This document shows positions 9,291-16,684 of a stretch of 60,775 nucleotides of DNA, piece by piece. Origin of the DNA: Dermatophilaceae bacterium (lineage in GTDB: Bacteria; Actinomycetota; Actinomycetes; Actinomycetales; Dermatophilaceae); assembly GCA_013361975.1 (NCBI GenBank), contig JABFXB010000019.1:73731-134505 (forward strand), written 5' to 3'. The notes beneath the pieces were generated by a model that made no database searches, was not told the DNA's origin, and worked only from the letters and a program-made list of their open reading frames with translations. Each line of letters opens with the position of its first letter. The stretch's first letter is position 1. Position numbers and translations under genes: made by a program.

Positions 9291-9909
9291 CTGGAGAGAA
9301 TCTGGTCGGGGGCCGTTCGGTGCGCGCCGCGGACTGGGTCGTGCTGCGGTGCGGCCAGAGGCGCAGGAGCACTCGGCCCACGACGTCATCCTCGGCCACG
9401 ACTCCGAAGGTGCGTGAGTCAACTGAGCCGGCACGGGCATCTCCGAGGACGAAGACGTGGCCCGCGGGGACGTGCACCGGTCCGAAGTACGCGCCGTCGA
9501 CCGAGCCGAGGTCGAGGTAGGGCTCGTTTACCGGTTCGCCGTTCACGATCAGTAGCCCGTCCTCGATGCCCAGCTCGTCGCCGCCGACGGCGGCCACTCG
9601 TTTGAGGGTCAGGGTGCCGGTGTGGGGCTCGTGGAACACCACCACGTCGCCGCGTTGTGGGGTCCCGGCCAGCTGCGCGAGCTTGCCGACCAGCACTTCA
9701 TCGCCGAGTTCGTAGGTCGGCGACATCGACGCCGACGCCACGCGCATCGGCTCAGCGACCGAGAACCCCGCGACAACGACTGCAAGGACGAGAAGCATCA
9801 GTGCAGTGGTCCATCGGCGGCGACGTCGGTGCGCACCCTCCGTCGGTGCCACCGCTGATGCCCCCTGAGGCACCGGCGTCGTCACCGGCGACCTCACCGG
9901 CTCTGTCAT
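9274..9909 (-). CDS. lepB: signal peptidase I (S26)
   Basis: A 211-aa protein with one N-terminal TM helix (WTTALMLLVLAVVVAGFSVAE) and the S26 boxes in order: catalytic serine in SASMSPTYELGD, general-base lysine in LKRVAAVGGDE, and GHVFVLGDARAGSVDSR. It cleaves signal peptides at the outer face of the membrane. Its linkage to a membrane protein and a multicopper oxidase suggests an accessory peptidase for exported proteins of this locus rather than the housekeeping enzyme; that is inference. It overlaps the upstream membrane-protein gene by 4 bp. The last ~15 codons run into the ATPase remnant. Confidence 0.92.
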   Translation of the reverse strand: MTEPVRSPVTTPVPQGASAVAPTEGAHRRRRRWTTALMLLVLAVVVAGFSVAEPMRVASASMSPTYELGDEVLVGKLAQLAGTPQRGDVVVFHEPHTGTLTLKRVAAVGGDELGIEDGLLIVNGEPVNEPYLDLGSVDGAYFGPVHVPAGHVFVLGDARAGSVDSRTFGVVAEDDVVGRVLLRLWPHRSTTQSAARTERPPTRFSPGVARG

Positions 9910-10481
9910 GCCAGGAGGCCGGTGCCTCGAGCTACGAAGGCCACGACGCCGAGTCCCAGCATCACGCTGGTGACAGTGCCACGGACCATCCGGGGAAGCA
10001 CGGCCACGAGGACCCCCACCAGCACCAGCTCGGCCAGCAGACAGGTGAAGTCCAGCGCGCCGACCGGTTCGATGTCGGCGCCGGGCAGGACAGGGATCCC
10101 GTTGCCAACTCCGCCCGCGACCGGGAGGTGCTCGCCGCCGGCGTGCTCTTCGACGGGAAGGAACGGCAGGCCGGTCGTGCGGCTGGTGACGTACGTCGCC
10201 ACGATCGCGAGGTTCGCGGCGATGGCGAGCAGGACCGCTGGCGTCCGCAGGGCCGCGCCGCGGGCCAGCGCGACGGCGAGGGCGAGCTGGCCCGCGGCGA
10301 CCGCCACGAAGAACCCGCCGACGTACCAGGCCAGCTCGAAGTGCTCCGGGGCGACGAGGGCGTGGATGACACCGGCGACGCCGGCTGCCGAGGCCGCCAG
10401 AGCACGGTAGGTCCGACTGGCTCGACCAGTTCGTCGGGCGGGGGTCGCGAGCGGCCAGGTGGTTGAGGTCGTGTCCGTCAT
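9906..10481 (-). CDS. multi-pass membrane protein of unknown function
   Basis: ATG 10481 is chosen over the upstream in-frame start because AGGAG lies 6 nt before it; this gives 191 aa. About five or six hydrophobic segments are visible. A loop between them contains EEHAGGEHLPVAGGVGNG and the N-terminal half contains HALVAPEHFELAWY. Similar small membrane proteins occur next to multicopper oxidases in actinobacteria, but I cannot name a family. It sits 9 bp downstream of the oxidase stop and overlaps the signal peptidase start, so the three are one transcription unit. Confidence 0.75.
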   Translation of the reverse strand: MTDTTSTTWPLATPARRTGRASRTYRALAASAAGVAGVIHALVAPEHFELAWYVGGFFVAVAAGQLALAVALARGAALRTPAVLLAIAANLAIVATYVTSRTTGLPFLPVEEHAGGEHLPVAGGVGNGIPVLPGADIEPVGALDFTCLLAELVLVGVLVAVLPRMVRGTVTSVMLGLGVVAFVARGTGLLA

Positions 10482-10489
10482 GGCGACTC

Positions 10490-11860
10490 CTAGAGCGGTC
10501 CTTCGGGGAGCCATCGGGCGGGGTCGCTGAACGGGTCGTCCGCCGGGGTGGTGTCGTCGCGGATCTCGAACTGGGTCATCATGTCGTGGTCCTCGTGGAC
10601 GAGGTTGTGGCAGTGAACCATGTACTTGCCGCGGCCTTGGTCGAACTTGATCAGCAGGCGCACGGACTCGTTCTCACCGAGGAACACCACGTCCTTGGCG
10701 CCGAGCTCATGCGGGAGGGCGGGGCGCCCGTTGCGGCTCAGGACGCGGAAGTCGATGAAGTGGATGTGTGCCGGGTGGTGCCAGCCGCCGGAGGGGTTGC
10801 GCAGCTCCCAGATCTCGACGTCATCGATCTTCGGTCCGGCGATCACCTTCGTGAACCCGCTGCGGACGATGTCCTCCCACGTGGTGCCGTTGATGGTCCA
10901 CTGGCCGTGTTCCCGGATGAAGTTGAGCGTTCGGGTCTTCACCGCGTCGCTCTCCTTCAGCAGCATCGTGGCCTGGCCCGGGTTGAGGCTCGCCGGGACC
11001 GCGTTGTCGACCGTGCTGAACGCGTCGGCGACGACGTCGAAGGCCATGATCTTGTTCGTGTTCGTGAAGTTGATGTTGTTCTTCGGGCTGGCGTTGCGCA
11101 GCACGATGCGCTGCCCCGGGCGGTACTTCGCGAAGTCGATGACGACCTCGTACCGTTCGGCGACTCCGTGCCGGAAGCTCCGGACGTACTGGGGTGTGGG
11201 CATCAGGCCGGCGTCGGTGGCGATCACCGCCATCGTGTCGCCGCTGTCGAGGGACCAGTTGTAGGACCGTGACGGGGACGCGTTCAGGATCCGGAAGCGG
11301 TACTTGCGGCGCTTCACCTTCATGACGGGCCAGGGGCGCCCGTTCACGAGGATGACGTCGCCGTAGAAGCCGGCGTTGTCGTTCGTGCTGAACAGCAGCG
11401 AGCCGTCGCTGTTGAACATCTTGTCGCTGACGATGAGCGGCACGTCGTACTCACCGTGCGGGATCGGGAGGCTGCGTTCGAGCGGGTCGGTGAGCTGGTA
11501 CTGCCCGGCCAGGCCCATGAAGACGTTCTCGGCCGTGTGGTGGACCCCGTGGTCGTGGTACCAGAGCGTTCTGGCCGGCTGCCAGTTCGGGTAGTGGTAG
11601 TCCTTGTACTGGCCGGGGTTGGTGATGTCGCTCGCGTACCCGTCGTACTCCGGGAGCGACGCGGACCCGTGCAGGTGCACCGAGGTCCACGGCGTGTACT
11701 GCAGGACGGGATGGACCGCCGGGAGGTTGTTGATCTGCCGGACCACCGTGCGGCGTCCCTGCGCGATCTGGAACGTCGGGCCGGGCACCAACCCGTTGTA
11801 GCCCCACATCTCGGTCCGAAGACCGGGGATGACCTCCACGGTGGTCGGCTCCATGGACAC
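10490..11860 (-). CDS. three-domain multicopper oxidase (CotA-like), body downstream of an in-frame stop
   Basis: A 456-aa frame holding all four copper motifs in order: HLHG, HDHGVHH, HPAHIHF and HCHNLVHEDHDMM. The cupredoxin domains are therefore complete. It resembles CotA/bilirubin-oxidase-type laccases of ~510 aa. The listed start is GTG 11860 with no good ribosome-binding site. Codon for codon the same frame continues upstream through one TAG into a Tat leader (see 11864-12067), so the natural gene was almost certainly 10490-12067 (525 aa). As written, the enzyme would be made without an export signal or not at all. Expected role: extracytoplasmic Cu(I) or phenol oxidation. Confidence 0.88.
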   Translation of the reverse strand: MSMEPTTVEVIPGLRTEMWGYNGLVPGPTFQIAQGRRTVVRQINNLPAVHPVLQYTPWTSVHLHGSASLPEYDGYASDITNPGQYKDYHYPNWQPARTLWYHDHGVHHTAENVFMGLAGQYQLTDPLERSLPIPHGEYDVPLIVSDKMFNSDGSLLFSTNDNAGFYGDVILVNGRPWPVMKVKRRKYRFRILNASPSRSYNWSLDSGDTMAVIATDAGLMPTPQYVRSFRHGVAERYEVVIDFAKYRPGQRIVLRNASPKNNINFTNTNKIMAFDVVADAFSTVDNAVPASLNPGQATMLLKESDAVKTRTLNFIREHGQWTINGTTWEDIVRSGFTKVIAGPKIDDVEIWELRNPSGGWHHPAHIHFIDFRVLSRNGRPALPHELGAKDVVFLGENESVRLLIKFDQGRGKYMVHCHNLVHEDHDMMTQFEIRDDTTPADDPFSDPARWLPEGPL

Positions 11861-11863
11861 CCG

Positions 11864-12067
11864 CTAGTAGTCGGTGGTCGCGTCCGACCGGACCGGACGG
11901 ATCACCGGGGGTTTCGTGAAGGCCGTCGTGAACGGCCTAGGCAGGGCGCTCTCGGCGATCCGTGACGCGAGTGCCGACGAGGCGTTCACGGACCGTTCGA
12001 GCGGCAGCGTCACCGCGGCCGCACCGAGCACCGACATTTTCAACAGGTCTTTACGGGTCAGTTCCAT
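11864..12067 (-). pseudogene. Tat leader and N-terminus of the multicopper oxidase, ended by in-frame TAG
   Basis: ATG 12067 has a strong Shine-Dalgarno (GGAGGAG). The frame reads MELTRKDLLKMSVLGAAAV, a Tat-type signal with Lys in place of the second Arg, and ends TDY then TAG at 11866-11864. The next codons (CGG GTG TCC ATG GAG) continue directly into the oxidase body in the same frame, with no shift. The break is a single nonsense codon, not a deletion. A TAC or TAT Tyr codon is the likely ancestor. Confidence 0.8.
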
Positions 12068-12692
12068 GGTTCTCCTCCAGCCAAACCAAGCCTGCGCGCC
12101 TGACCTTCGAACTACCTTGAGGTCCCGCAGCTCCGTCAAGGCTTCCGACCGGACCGCACATGGGGGACGCCCGAGATGGTTGCGCCATCGGGCGAGGCCT
12201 CCTCGATGTCGTCCCCAGCGGACGCACCGGCCGGGGGCACGACTCCGACCTGCGCGGGCTGGCCGGGCACCTGGGGGCCGCGAGCGTGTTCGTTCGTCGG
12301 CTGACGCCGAAAGTCGCGGTATCCGGCCAGGTCTGCCGAGGCGTTCCTTCCCACCGTCCGCGATCCCGCGCATCGGGGCGAGTGGCCCTCAAACGTGCTT
12401 GCGGATGGCCCACTGGTGCGCGAACGCCTTGCGGGCGTACCTGGTGTACTTGCCGATGATGCGGCTAGCCCCGCAGATCGGCGGATCGGCGGATCGGCGG
12501 ATCGGCGGTAGGACACGCCGGGCATCACCGCGGTGATGACGGCGAGGGCCGGGCCGGAGTCGTAGCCGGGGCCGGTCGCTCTTCCTCACGGCGATGAGCC
12601 AAAGTGCATTGCGGCCGCAAGTGGGGGGTCTGGTGCCGGCCGGTTGGTGATGGCCCTGATGATGCATCTGGGCGAGGCGCTATCATCGGGGT
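12068..12692 (+). other. gap between divergent oxidase and cmtR transcription units
   Basis: About 625 bp without a supported gene. It must hold the minus-strand promoter of the oxidase operon and the plus-strand promoter of cmtR. ORFs on both strands are Arg/Pro-rich and carry no family motif. A minus-strand stretch near 12389-12450 reading KYTRYARKAFAHQWAIRKH looks more protein-like than its surroundings and may be the tail of a lost gene, but I cannot identify it. Confidence 0.5.
12476..12507. repeat. four tandem copies of GATCGGCG
   Basis: Four perfect head-to-tail copies of an 8-bp unit in the gap upstream of cmtR. Each unit contains GATC. Copy number of such short repeats can change by slippage. 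No function is assigned. Confidence 0.95.
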
Positions 12693-12707
12693 ATGACGAT
12701 GATGCAT
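12658..12707 (+). promoter_or_regulatory. probable CmtR control region with paired GATGATGCAT repeats
   Basis: GATGATGCAT occurs at 12658-12667 and again at 12698-12707, 40 bp apart, i.e. about four helical turns, flanking the cmtR start at 12693. Each contains the palindrome ATGCAT. Autoregulation is usual for the family, so these are candidate operator halves; the assignment is inferred from position and repetition only. Confidence 0.45.
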
Positions 12708-13052
12708 GAGGAGCGGGAGACGCTCGCCCCGGCGACGGCGCTCTTTCGCGGGCTGGCGGATCCGGTGCGGCTGGCGATCCTGCGGCAGTTGGCCACGGGT
12801 GAGGCGCGGGTGGTGGACCTGGAGGACCGTCTCGGCCTGGCCCAGTCCACGGTGTCGTCGCACCTTGGCTGTCTGCGTGACTGTGGCCTGGTGGACTACC
12901 GGGCGATGGGGCGGCAGTCGTTCTACTCGCTGGCACGCCCGGAGCTGATGGACCTGCTCGCTTCCGCGGAGGCGGTACTGGCGGCGACTGGGCAGGCTGT
13001 GGCGCTGTGTCCCACCTACGGCGTTGCGATGACCGAGGGGGAGACCCGATGA
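12693..13052 (+). CDS. cmtR: CmtR-type Cd/Pb-sensing ArsR-family repressor
   Basis: A 119-aa winged-helix protein. The recognition-helix segment reads STVSSHLGCLRDCGLVDYR, carrying the two cysteines four residues apart that define mycobacterial CmtR. A third cysteine in the C-terminal tail (VALCPTYG) corresponds to the CmtR tail ligand. Cd(II) or Pb(II) binding should lift repression. It overlaps the P-type ATPase start by 4 bp (ATGA), giving a classic sensor-pump operon. The first codons contain several possible starts (MTMMHEE), so the exact N-terminus may be a few residues shorter. Confidence 0.93.
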   Translation: MTMMHEERETLAPATALFRGLADPVRLAILRQLATGEARVVDLEDRLGLAQSTVSSHLGCLRDCGLVDYRAMGRQSFYSLARPELMDLLASAEAVLAATGQAVALCPTYGVAMTEGETR

Positions 13053-15016
13053 GCGCGGCGTGCGGCTGCGGGGACGACGAGCCCCGCCAGGGCGACGGCG
13101 AGCTGGAGGAGCACGCGCCCGAGCGGTTGTGGGAGGTCAGCGAACTGCGGTTCGCCGCGGCTGCGGGCCTCATCCTGCTGGCCGGGTTCGTCGCGGACCG
13201 TCTCGACGCGACGGGCACGGTGGTGACGGGACTGAACGCCGTCGCGCTGGCGCTGGGCGCGTGGACGTTCGTCCCCAACACGCTCAAGCGGCTCGTCAAG
13301 GGCAAGATCGGCGTCGGCACGCTGATGACGATCGCCGCCGTCGGCGCGGTGATCCTCGGTGAGGTCGCTGAGGCCGCAGCGCTGGCGTTCCTGTACTCCA
13401 TCAGCGAGGGTCTTGAGGAGTACGCGGTCGCCCGCACCCGCCACGGTCTGCGCGCGCTGCTCTCCCTCGTTCCGGCCGAGGCCACCATCCTGCGGGACGG
13501 CACCCAGGTCACCCTCGCCCCGGCCGAGCTCGCGATCGGCGACCTGCTGCTGGTCCGGCCCGGCGAACGGGTCGCCACCGACGGCGTCATCCGCGACGGT
13601 CGCACCGCCCTGGACGTCTCCGCCCTGACCGGCGAGTCCGTGCCGGTCGAGGCCGGCGCGGGCGACACCGTCTACGCCGGCTCCATCAACGGCACCGGCG
13701 CCCTCGAGGTCGAGGTCACGGCCACCGCCAAGGACAACTCGCTGGCCCGCATCGTGCACATCGTCGAGGCCGAGCAGTCCCGCAAGGGCAATGCCCAGCG
13801 CCTGGCCGACCGCATCGCGCAACCCCTGGTGCCCGGGATCATGGTCCTGGCCGCGGTCATCGCGATCGCGGGCAGCCTGCTCGGCGACCCCAAGACGTGG
13901 ATCGAGCGCGCCCTGGTCGTCCTGGTCGCCGCCTCGCCCTGCGCCCTGGCGATCGCCGTGCCGGTCACCGTGGTCGCCGCCATCGGTGCCGCCAGCCGGA
14001 TCGGCGCCCTGGTCAAGGGCGGTGCCGCCCTCGAGGCGCTCGGCCGGATCCGCGCGGTCGCCCTGGACAAGACCGGCACCCTGACCCGCAACCAGCCGGC
14101 CGTCGTCGGGGTCGCCACCACGGCCGGTCACAGCCGGGAAGACGTCCTCGACGTCGCCGCCGCGCTGGAGTCCCGCAGCGAGCACCCCTTGGCGCGCGCG
14201 ATCCTCGCCGCGGCCCCCGACCACCGGGACGCCGACGGGGTCCAGGCGGTCACCGGCGCCGGCCTGACTGGAACCATCGAGGGGCGGATGGCCCGACTGG
14301 GCCGACCTGGCTGGATCCCGGCCGGCGACCTGGCCGACTCCGTGGCAGCCATGCAGGAGGCAGGCGCCACCGCGGTGCTCGTCGAGTACGACGGGGACGT
14401 GGTCGGCGCCGTCGCGGTCCGCGACGAACTACGCACCGAGGCCGCCGAGGTGGTCGCGCGGCTCCGCGCCGACGGCCTGCAGGTCGCCATGCTGACTGGA
14501 GACAACCAGCGCACCGCTGCCGCGCTGGCCGCCCAGGCGGGCATCACCGACGTCCACGCCGAGCTGCTCCCCGAGGACAAGTCGACGATCATCCGACATC
14601 TCCGCGAGTCCGCGCCGACCGCGATGGTGGGCGACGGCGTCAACGACGCACCCGCCCTGGCCACCGCCGATGTCGGAATCGCGATGGGTGCGATGGGCAG
14701 CGACGTGGCCATCGAGACCGCGGACGTCGCCCTCATGGGCGAGGACCTGCGCCACCTGCCGCACGCCCTGGCCCATGCCCGACGCGCCCGGTCGATCATG
14801 CTGCAGAACGTCGGCCTTTCCCTCGCCCTGATCACGATCCTGATCCCGCTCGCCGCGTTCGGCGTGCTCGGCCTCGCGGCCGTCGTCCTGGTCCACGAGG
14901 TCGCCGAGATCTTCGTCATCGGCAACGGGGTGCGCGCCGGCCGCGTCCGACCAATGCCACCCACACCCGCGACACGGTCGACGGCAGCTTCGGCTGCGGA
15001 AGTCAGGGCTTCGTGA
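13049..15016 (+). CDS. cadA: P1B-type heavy-metal ATPase (Cd/Zn/Pb efflux)
   Basis: 655 aa from ATG 13049, which overlaps the cmtR stop. The pump is complete: actuator TGES, an SPC metal helix (ASPCALAIAVPVTVV) where most Zn/Cd pumps have CPC, phosphorylation site DKTGTLT, HP motif (SEHPLA), TGDN and GDGVNDAPA. There is no HMA domain; instead a short N-terminus with CGCGDDE may bind metal. It exports soft divalent ions at the cost of ATP. SPC occurs in some CmtR-linked actinobacterial pumps and in Co-type P1B4 pumps, so specificity is not settled. The minus-strand remnant at 8.3-9.3 kb is a relative. Confidence 0.93.
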   Translation: MSAACGCGDDEPRQGDGELEEHAPERLWEVSELRFAAAAGLILLAGFVADRLDATGTVVTGLNAVALALGAWTFVPNTLKRLVKGKIGVGTLMTIAAVGAVILGEVAEAAALAFLYSISEGLEEYAVARTRHGLRALLSLVPAEATILRDGTQVTLAPAELAIGDLLLVRPGERVATDGVIRDGRTALDVSALTGESVPVEAGAGDTVYAGSINGTGALEVEVTATAKDNSLARIVHIVEAEQSRKGNAQRLADRIAQPLVPGIMVLAAVIAIAGSLLGDPKTWIERALVVLVAASPCALAIAVPVTVVAAIGAASRIGALVKGGAALEALGRIRAVALDKTGTLTRNQPAVVGVATTAGHSREDVLDVAAALESRSEHPLARAILAAAPDHRDADGVQAVTGAGLTGTIEGRMARLGRPGWIPAGDLADSVAAMQEAGATAVLVEYDGDVVGAVAVRDELRTEAAEVVARLRADGLQVAMLTGDNQRTAAALAAQAGITDVHAELLPEDKSTIIRHLRESAPTAMVGDGVNDAPALATADVGIAMGAMGSDVAIETADVALMGEDLRHLPHALAHARRARSIMLQNVGLSLALITILIPLAAFGVLGLAAVVLVHEVAEIFVIGNGVRAGRVRPMPPTPATRSTAASAAEVRAS

Positions 15017-15129
15017 ACTGATAGCCCACGGGCGGCCGACGAACGTCGCATCGAGCGGGCGCGACATCGGTTCGGCCAGGCGGCCACCCGAGATGTGCAA
15101 GGGACGCGGTCAGCGTCGGGTTGGTAAGC

Positions 15130-15460
15130 TCAAGTGACGTCGAGTTCGGTCGACATGCCCGCGGCGTAGTGACCAGGCAGGTTGCACACCAACTCATAGC
15201 GGCCGGACCTCAGCGTCCGCCTTCACCGTCTGCGGGCTGACGTGCATCATCGTCCACCGCCCCTGCATCTTCGAGGGGCCGCCCCACGCCCGTCCGCGGT
15301 TGGCCTCCCATCATCACCGGGCCCATGTCGGCGAGCATCACCCTCACGTTCGTCCCCTGCAGCCCCGCCGGCGCCTGGCAGGCGGCCGCAGCCATCGGTG
15401 CTCGCACCGGCACGGGTCGAAAGCCAGAAATGGGGACGCGAAGAGGTCTACGCACGCCCC
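15130..15460 (-). pseudogene. remnant of a cupredoxin-like copper protein
   Basis: Minus-strand frames show the start of a small cupredoxin (CQAPAGLQGTNVRVMLADMG, then MMG) and its end (YELVCNLPGHYAAGMSTELDVT, stop at 15132-15130). CNLPGHY...GM contains the Cys, His and Met expected for a type 1 copper site. The two parts are in different frames, and the middle (the strands carrying the first His) has been lost; the text jumps from VSPQTVKADAEV almost directly to RYELVC. The gene is therefore dead, but it shows that an exported blue-copper protein once belonged to this copper block. Confidence 0.75.
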
Positions 15461-15653
15461 TGCAGTCCGAGTCGCCGACGCGCGGCCGAGGACCGCAGAA
15501 GCATCCTTGCTGTCACCGTCTGGCGATGCCGGAGAGGCGGCGCCACGCCATGCCAGCCACTTCGCAGGCGCAGCCGCTCGAGGAGTGCGAGACCGTCCGG
15601 CTTGCGCGCTGAGGGGTCTCCACTGCTGGCCGGAACTGTCGAGCCAAGCTAAC

Positions 15654-15679
15654 CTACTGTCTACGTACGGAGATAGTAG
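15654..15679. promoter_or_regulatory. BlaI-type operator (26-bp palindrome), second copy
   Basis: CTACTGTCTACGTACGGAGATAGTAG is nearly the same as the palindrome in front of blaI (20186-20211). Its two 13-bp arms match at 11 of 13 positions. It ends 13 nt before the ATG of the small membrane ORF at 15693, so a bound repressor would block transcription. The repetition of a long palindrome at two promoters of the same block is direct; the BlaI assignment is inferred. Confidence 0.75.
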
Positions 15680-15692
15680 GAAGTTGGGGACC

Positions 15693-15877
15693 ATGGAGTC
15701 GTTGTTCATTGGAGTCGCCGCCTTGGCGTGCCCTGTCGGGATGGGCATGATGATGCGGGGGCAGCCGCGCGGGAAGGGACCGAGGCGCAGGTGCAGCAGC
15801 TCCGAGCCGAAGTTGAGCAACTGAAGGCAGACCGAGCAGTGTCGCGGGGCAGCAGAAGTCCCGGGGATGTGCCCTGA
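15693..15877 (+). pseudogene. small membrane protein, frame broken at a G run
   Basis: From ATG 15693 the frame reads MESLFIGVAALACPVGMGMMM and then goes out of register after the run GGGGG at 15756-15760. One more base there would continue into EAQVQQLRAEVEQLKADRAV, a coiled-coil tail, ending at the TGA at 15875-15877, which overlaps the next ATG. The reconstructed protein is ~61 aa: one TM helix plus a coiled coil. As written, the product ends at 15824 with a basic tail. Either a real deletion or a homopolymer sequencing error explains it. Confidence 0.6.
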
Positions 15878-16056
15878 TGGGCCAATGGACTGCGGGCGCC
15901 TTAGCGGTCGCCGCGGTCGTCGCGACGTATTTCGGCTGCGTCCGTCCACACCTCCACGGTTCAATGCGCTGCAGACGTCGTGTCGCCTCGAGCGCAGTCG
16001 ATCTCGACCGTCAGCTAGCCGAACTTCGGGAAGAGGTGCGCAGACTCGGGAAGTGA
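15877..16056 (+). CDS. 59-aa membrane protein with coiled-coil tail
   Basis: Too short for the ORF track. ATG 15877 lies inside the stop of the reconstructed upstream ORF (TGATG), suggesting translational coupling. One TM helix (AGALAVAAVVATYFGC) is followed by a basic stretch and a short heptad-like tail (LDRQLAELREEVRRL). The same plan, one TM plus LAELRAEVxxL-type tail, appears in the preceding ORF, so the two look like related small subunits. Function unknown. Their promoter carries the BlaI-type palindrome, tying them to the copper/disulfide regulon. Confidence 0.6.
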   Translation: MGQWTAGALAVAAVVATYFGCVRPHLHGSMRCRRRVASSAVDLDRQLAELREEVRRLGK

Positions 16057-16127
16057 TCCCCGGGCCACCCGTCCGCGGCGCGCCGTTCAGTTGCGCACCG
16101 TTCAGTCGTACGTGCCTGGCCTGTGCG

Positions 16128-16684
16128 CTAGTCGGTCTCTGGATAGACGAAGCGGCGGTGGATCAGGTGCGTGGCGTCGGTGAGGGTTTCTTCGCTGATC
16201 CGGCCCGCGGCGTCGAGAGTGAGGGTCACTGAGATGTGCGCGGCCGGGTAGCCAAGAGCTAGCCGGACCGGCTCGCCTGGCTGTGAGATCTGTGTCGACA
16301 CTGGCGCGGACCCGTCCGCGTATGGCTCTTGGCTGACGAAGAAGCGTCCGGTCATCCGCAGCCGCTGATGCTCGGGGAGCCCCGCGCTGGCGTCGCTCGT
16401 GACCGCCTCGTACACCGTGAGGTTGCCGACGCTGCGCAGGGCGGACACGGCGCGTTCGAGATGTGCTGCCCCTGGCGTGCCGGGCCACGGGACGAGCACG
16501 TTCGCCGTGCCCCCGCGCCAGGTGGCTGAGCTCGCGCGGAGGCCGAGGATGTTGTCACCGGATCGCCAGTCCACCGGACCGGTGAAGCATCCCGCCCCGC
16601 ACGCTGTCAGCTCCACCGGGCTGACGCTCTGCCCGGGCCCTGCGACCTGCGCCGACAGGGTCAGGTCATCCTGGGGTTCGTCAC
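16128..16684 (-). pseudogene. displaced C-terminal domain of the CopC-CopD protein
   Basis: The minus-strand frame (SGDEPQDDLTLSAQVAGPGQ... to YPETD) is the natural continuation of the CopD gene but is one base out of register. The junction is a run of seven C (coding strand) near 16695; with one fewer C the reading would be SPRTGDYYSGDEPQDDLT. It encodes a soluble beta-rich domain with paired cysteines (TACGAGCFTGPVDW), as seen at the C-terminus of many actinobacterial CopC-CopD fusions. On its own it has no signal, so it is functional only if the frame is really continuous or slips. Confidence 0.7.

Noticed and set aside
12389-12460. KYTRYARKAFAHQWAIRKH stretch as a transposase or regulator remnant
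   Set aside because: Too short and without a matching motif to assign.
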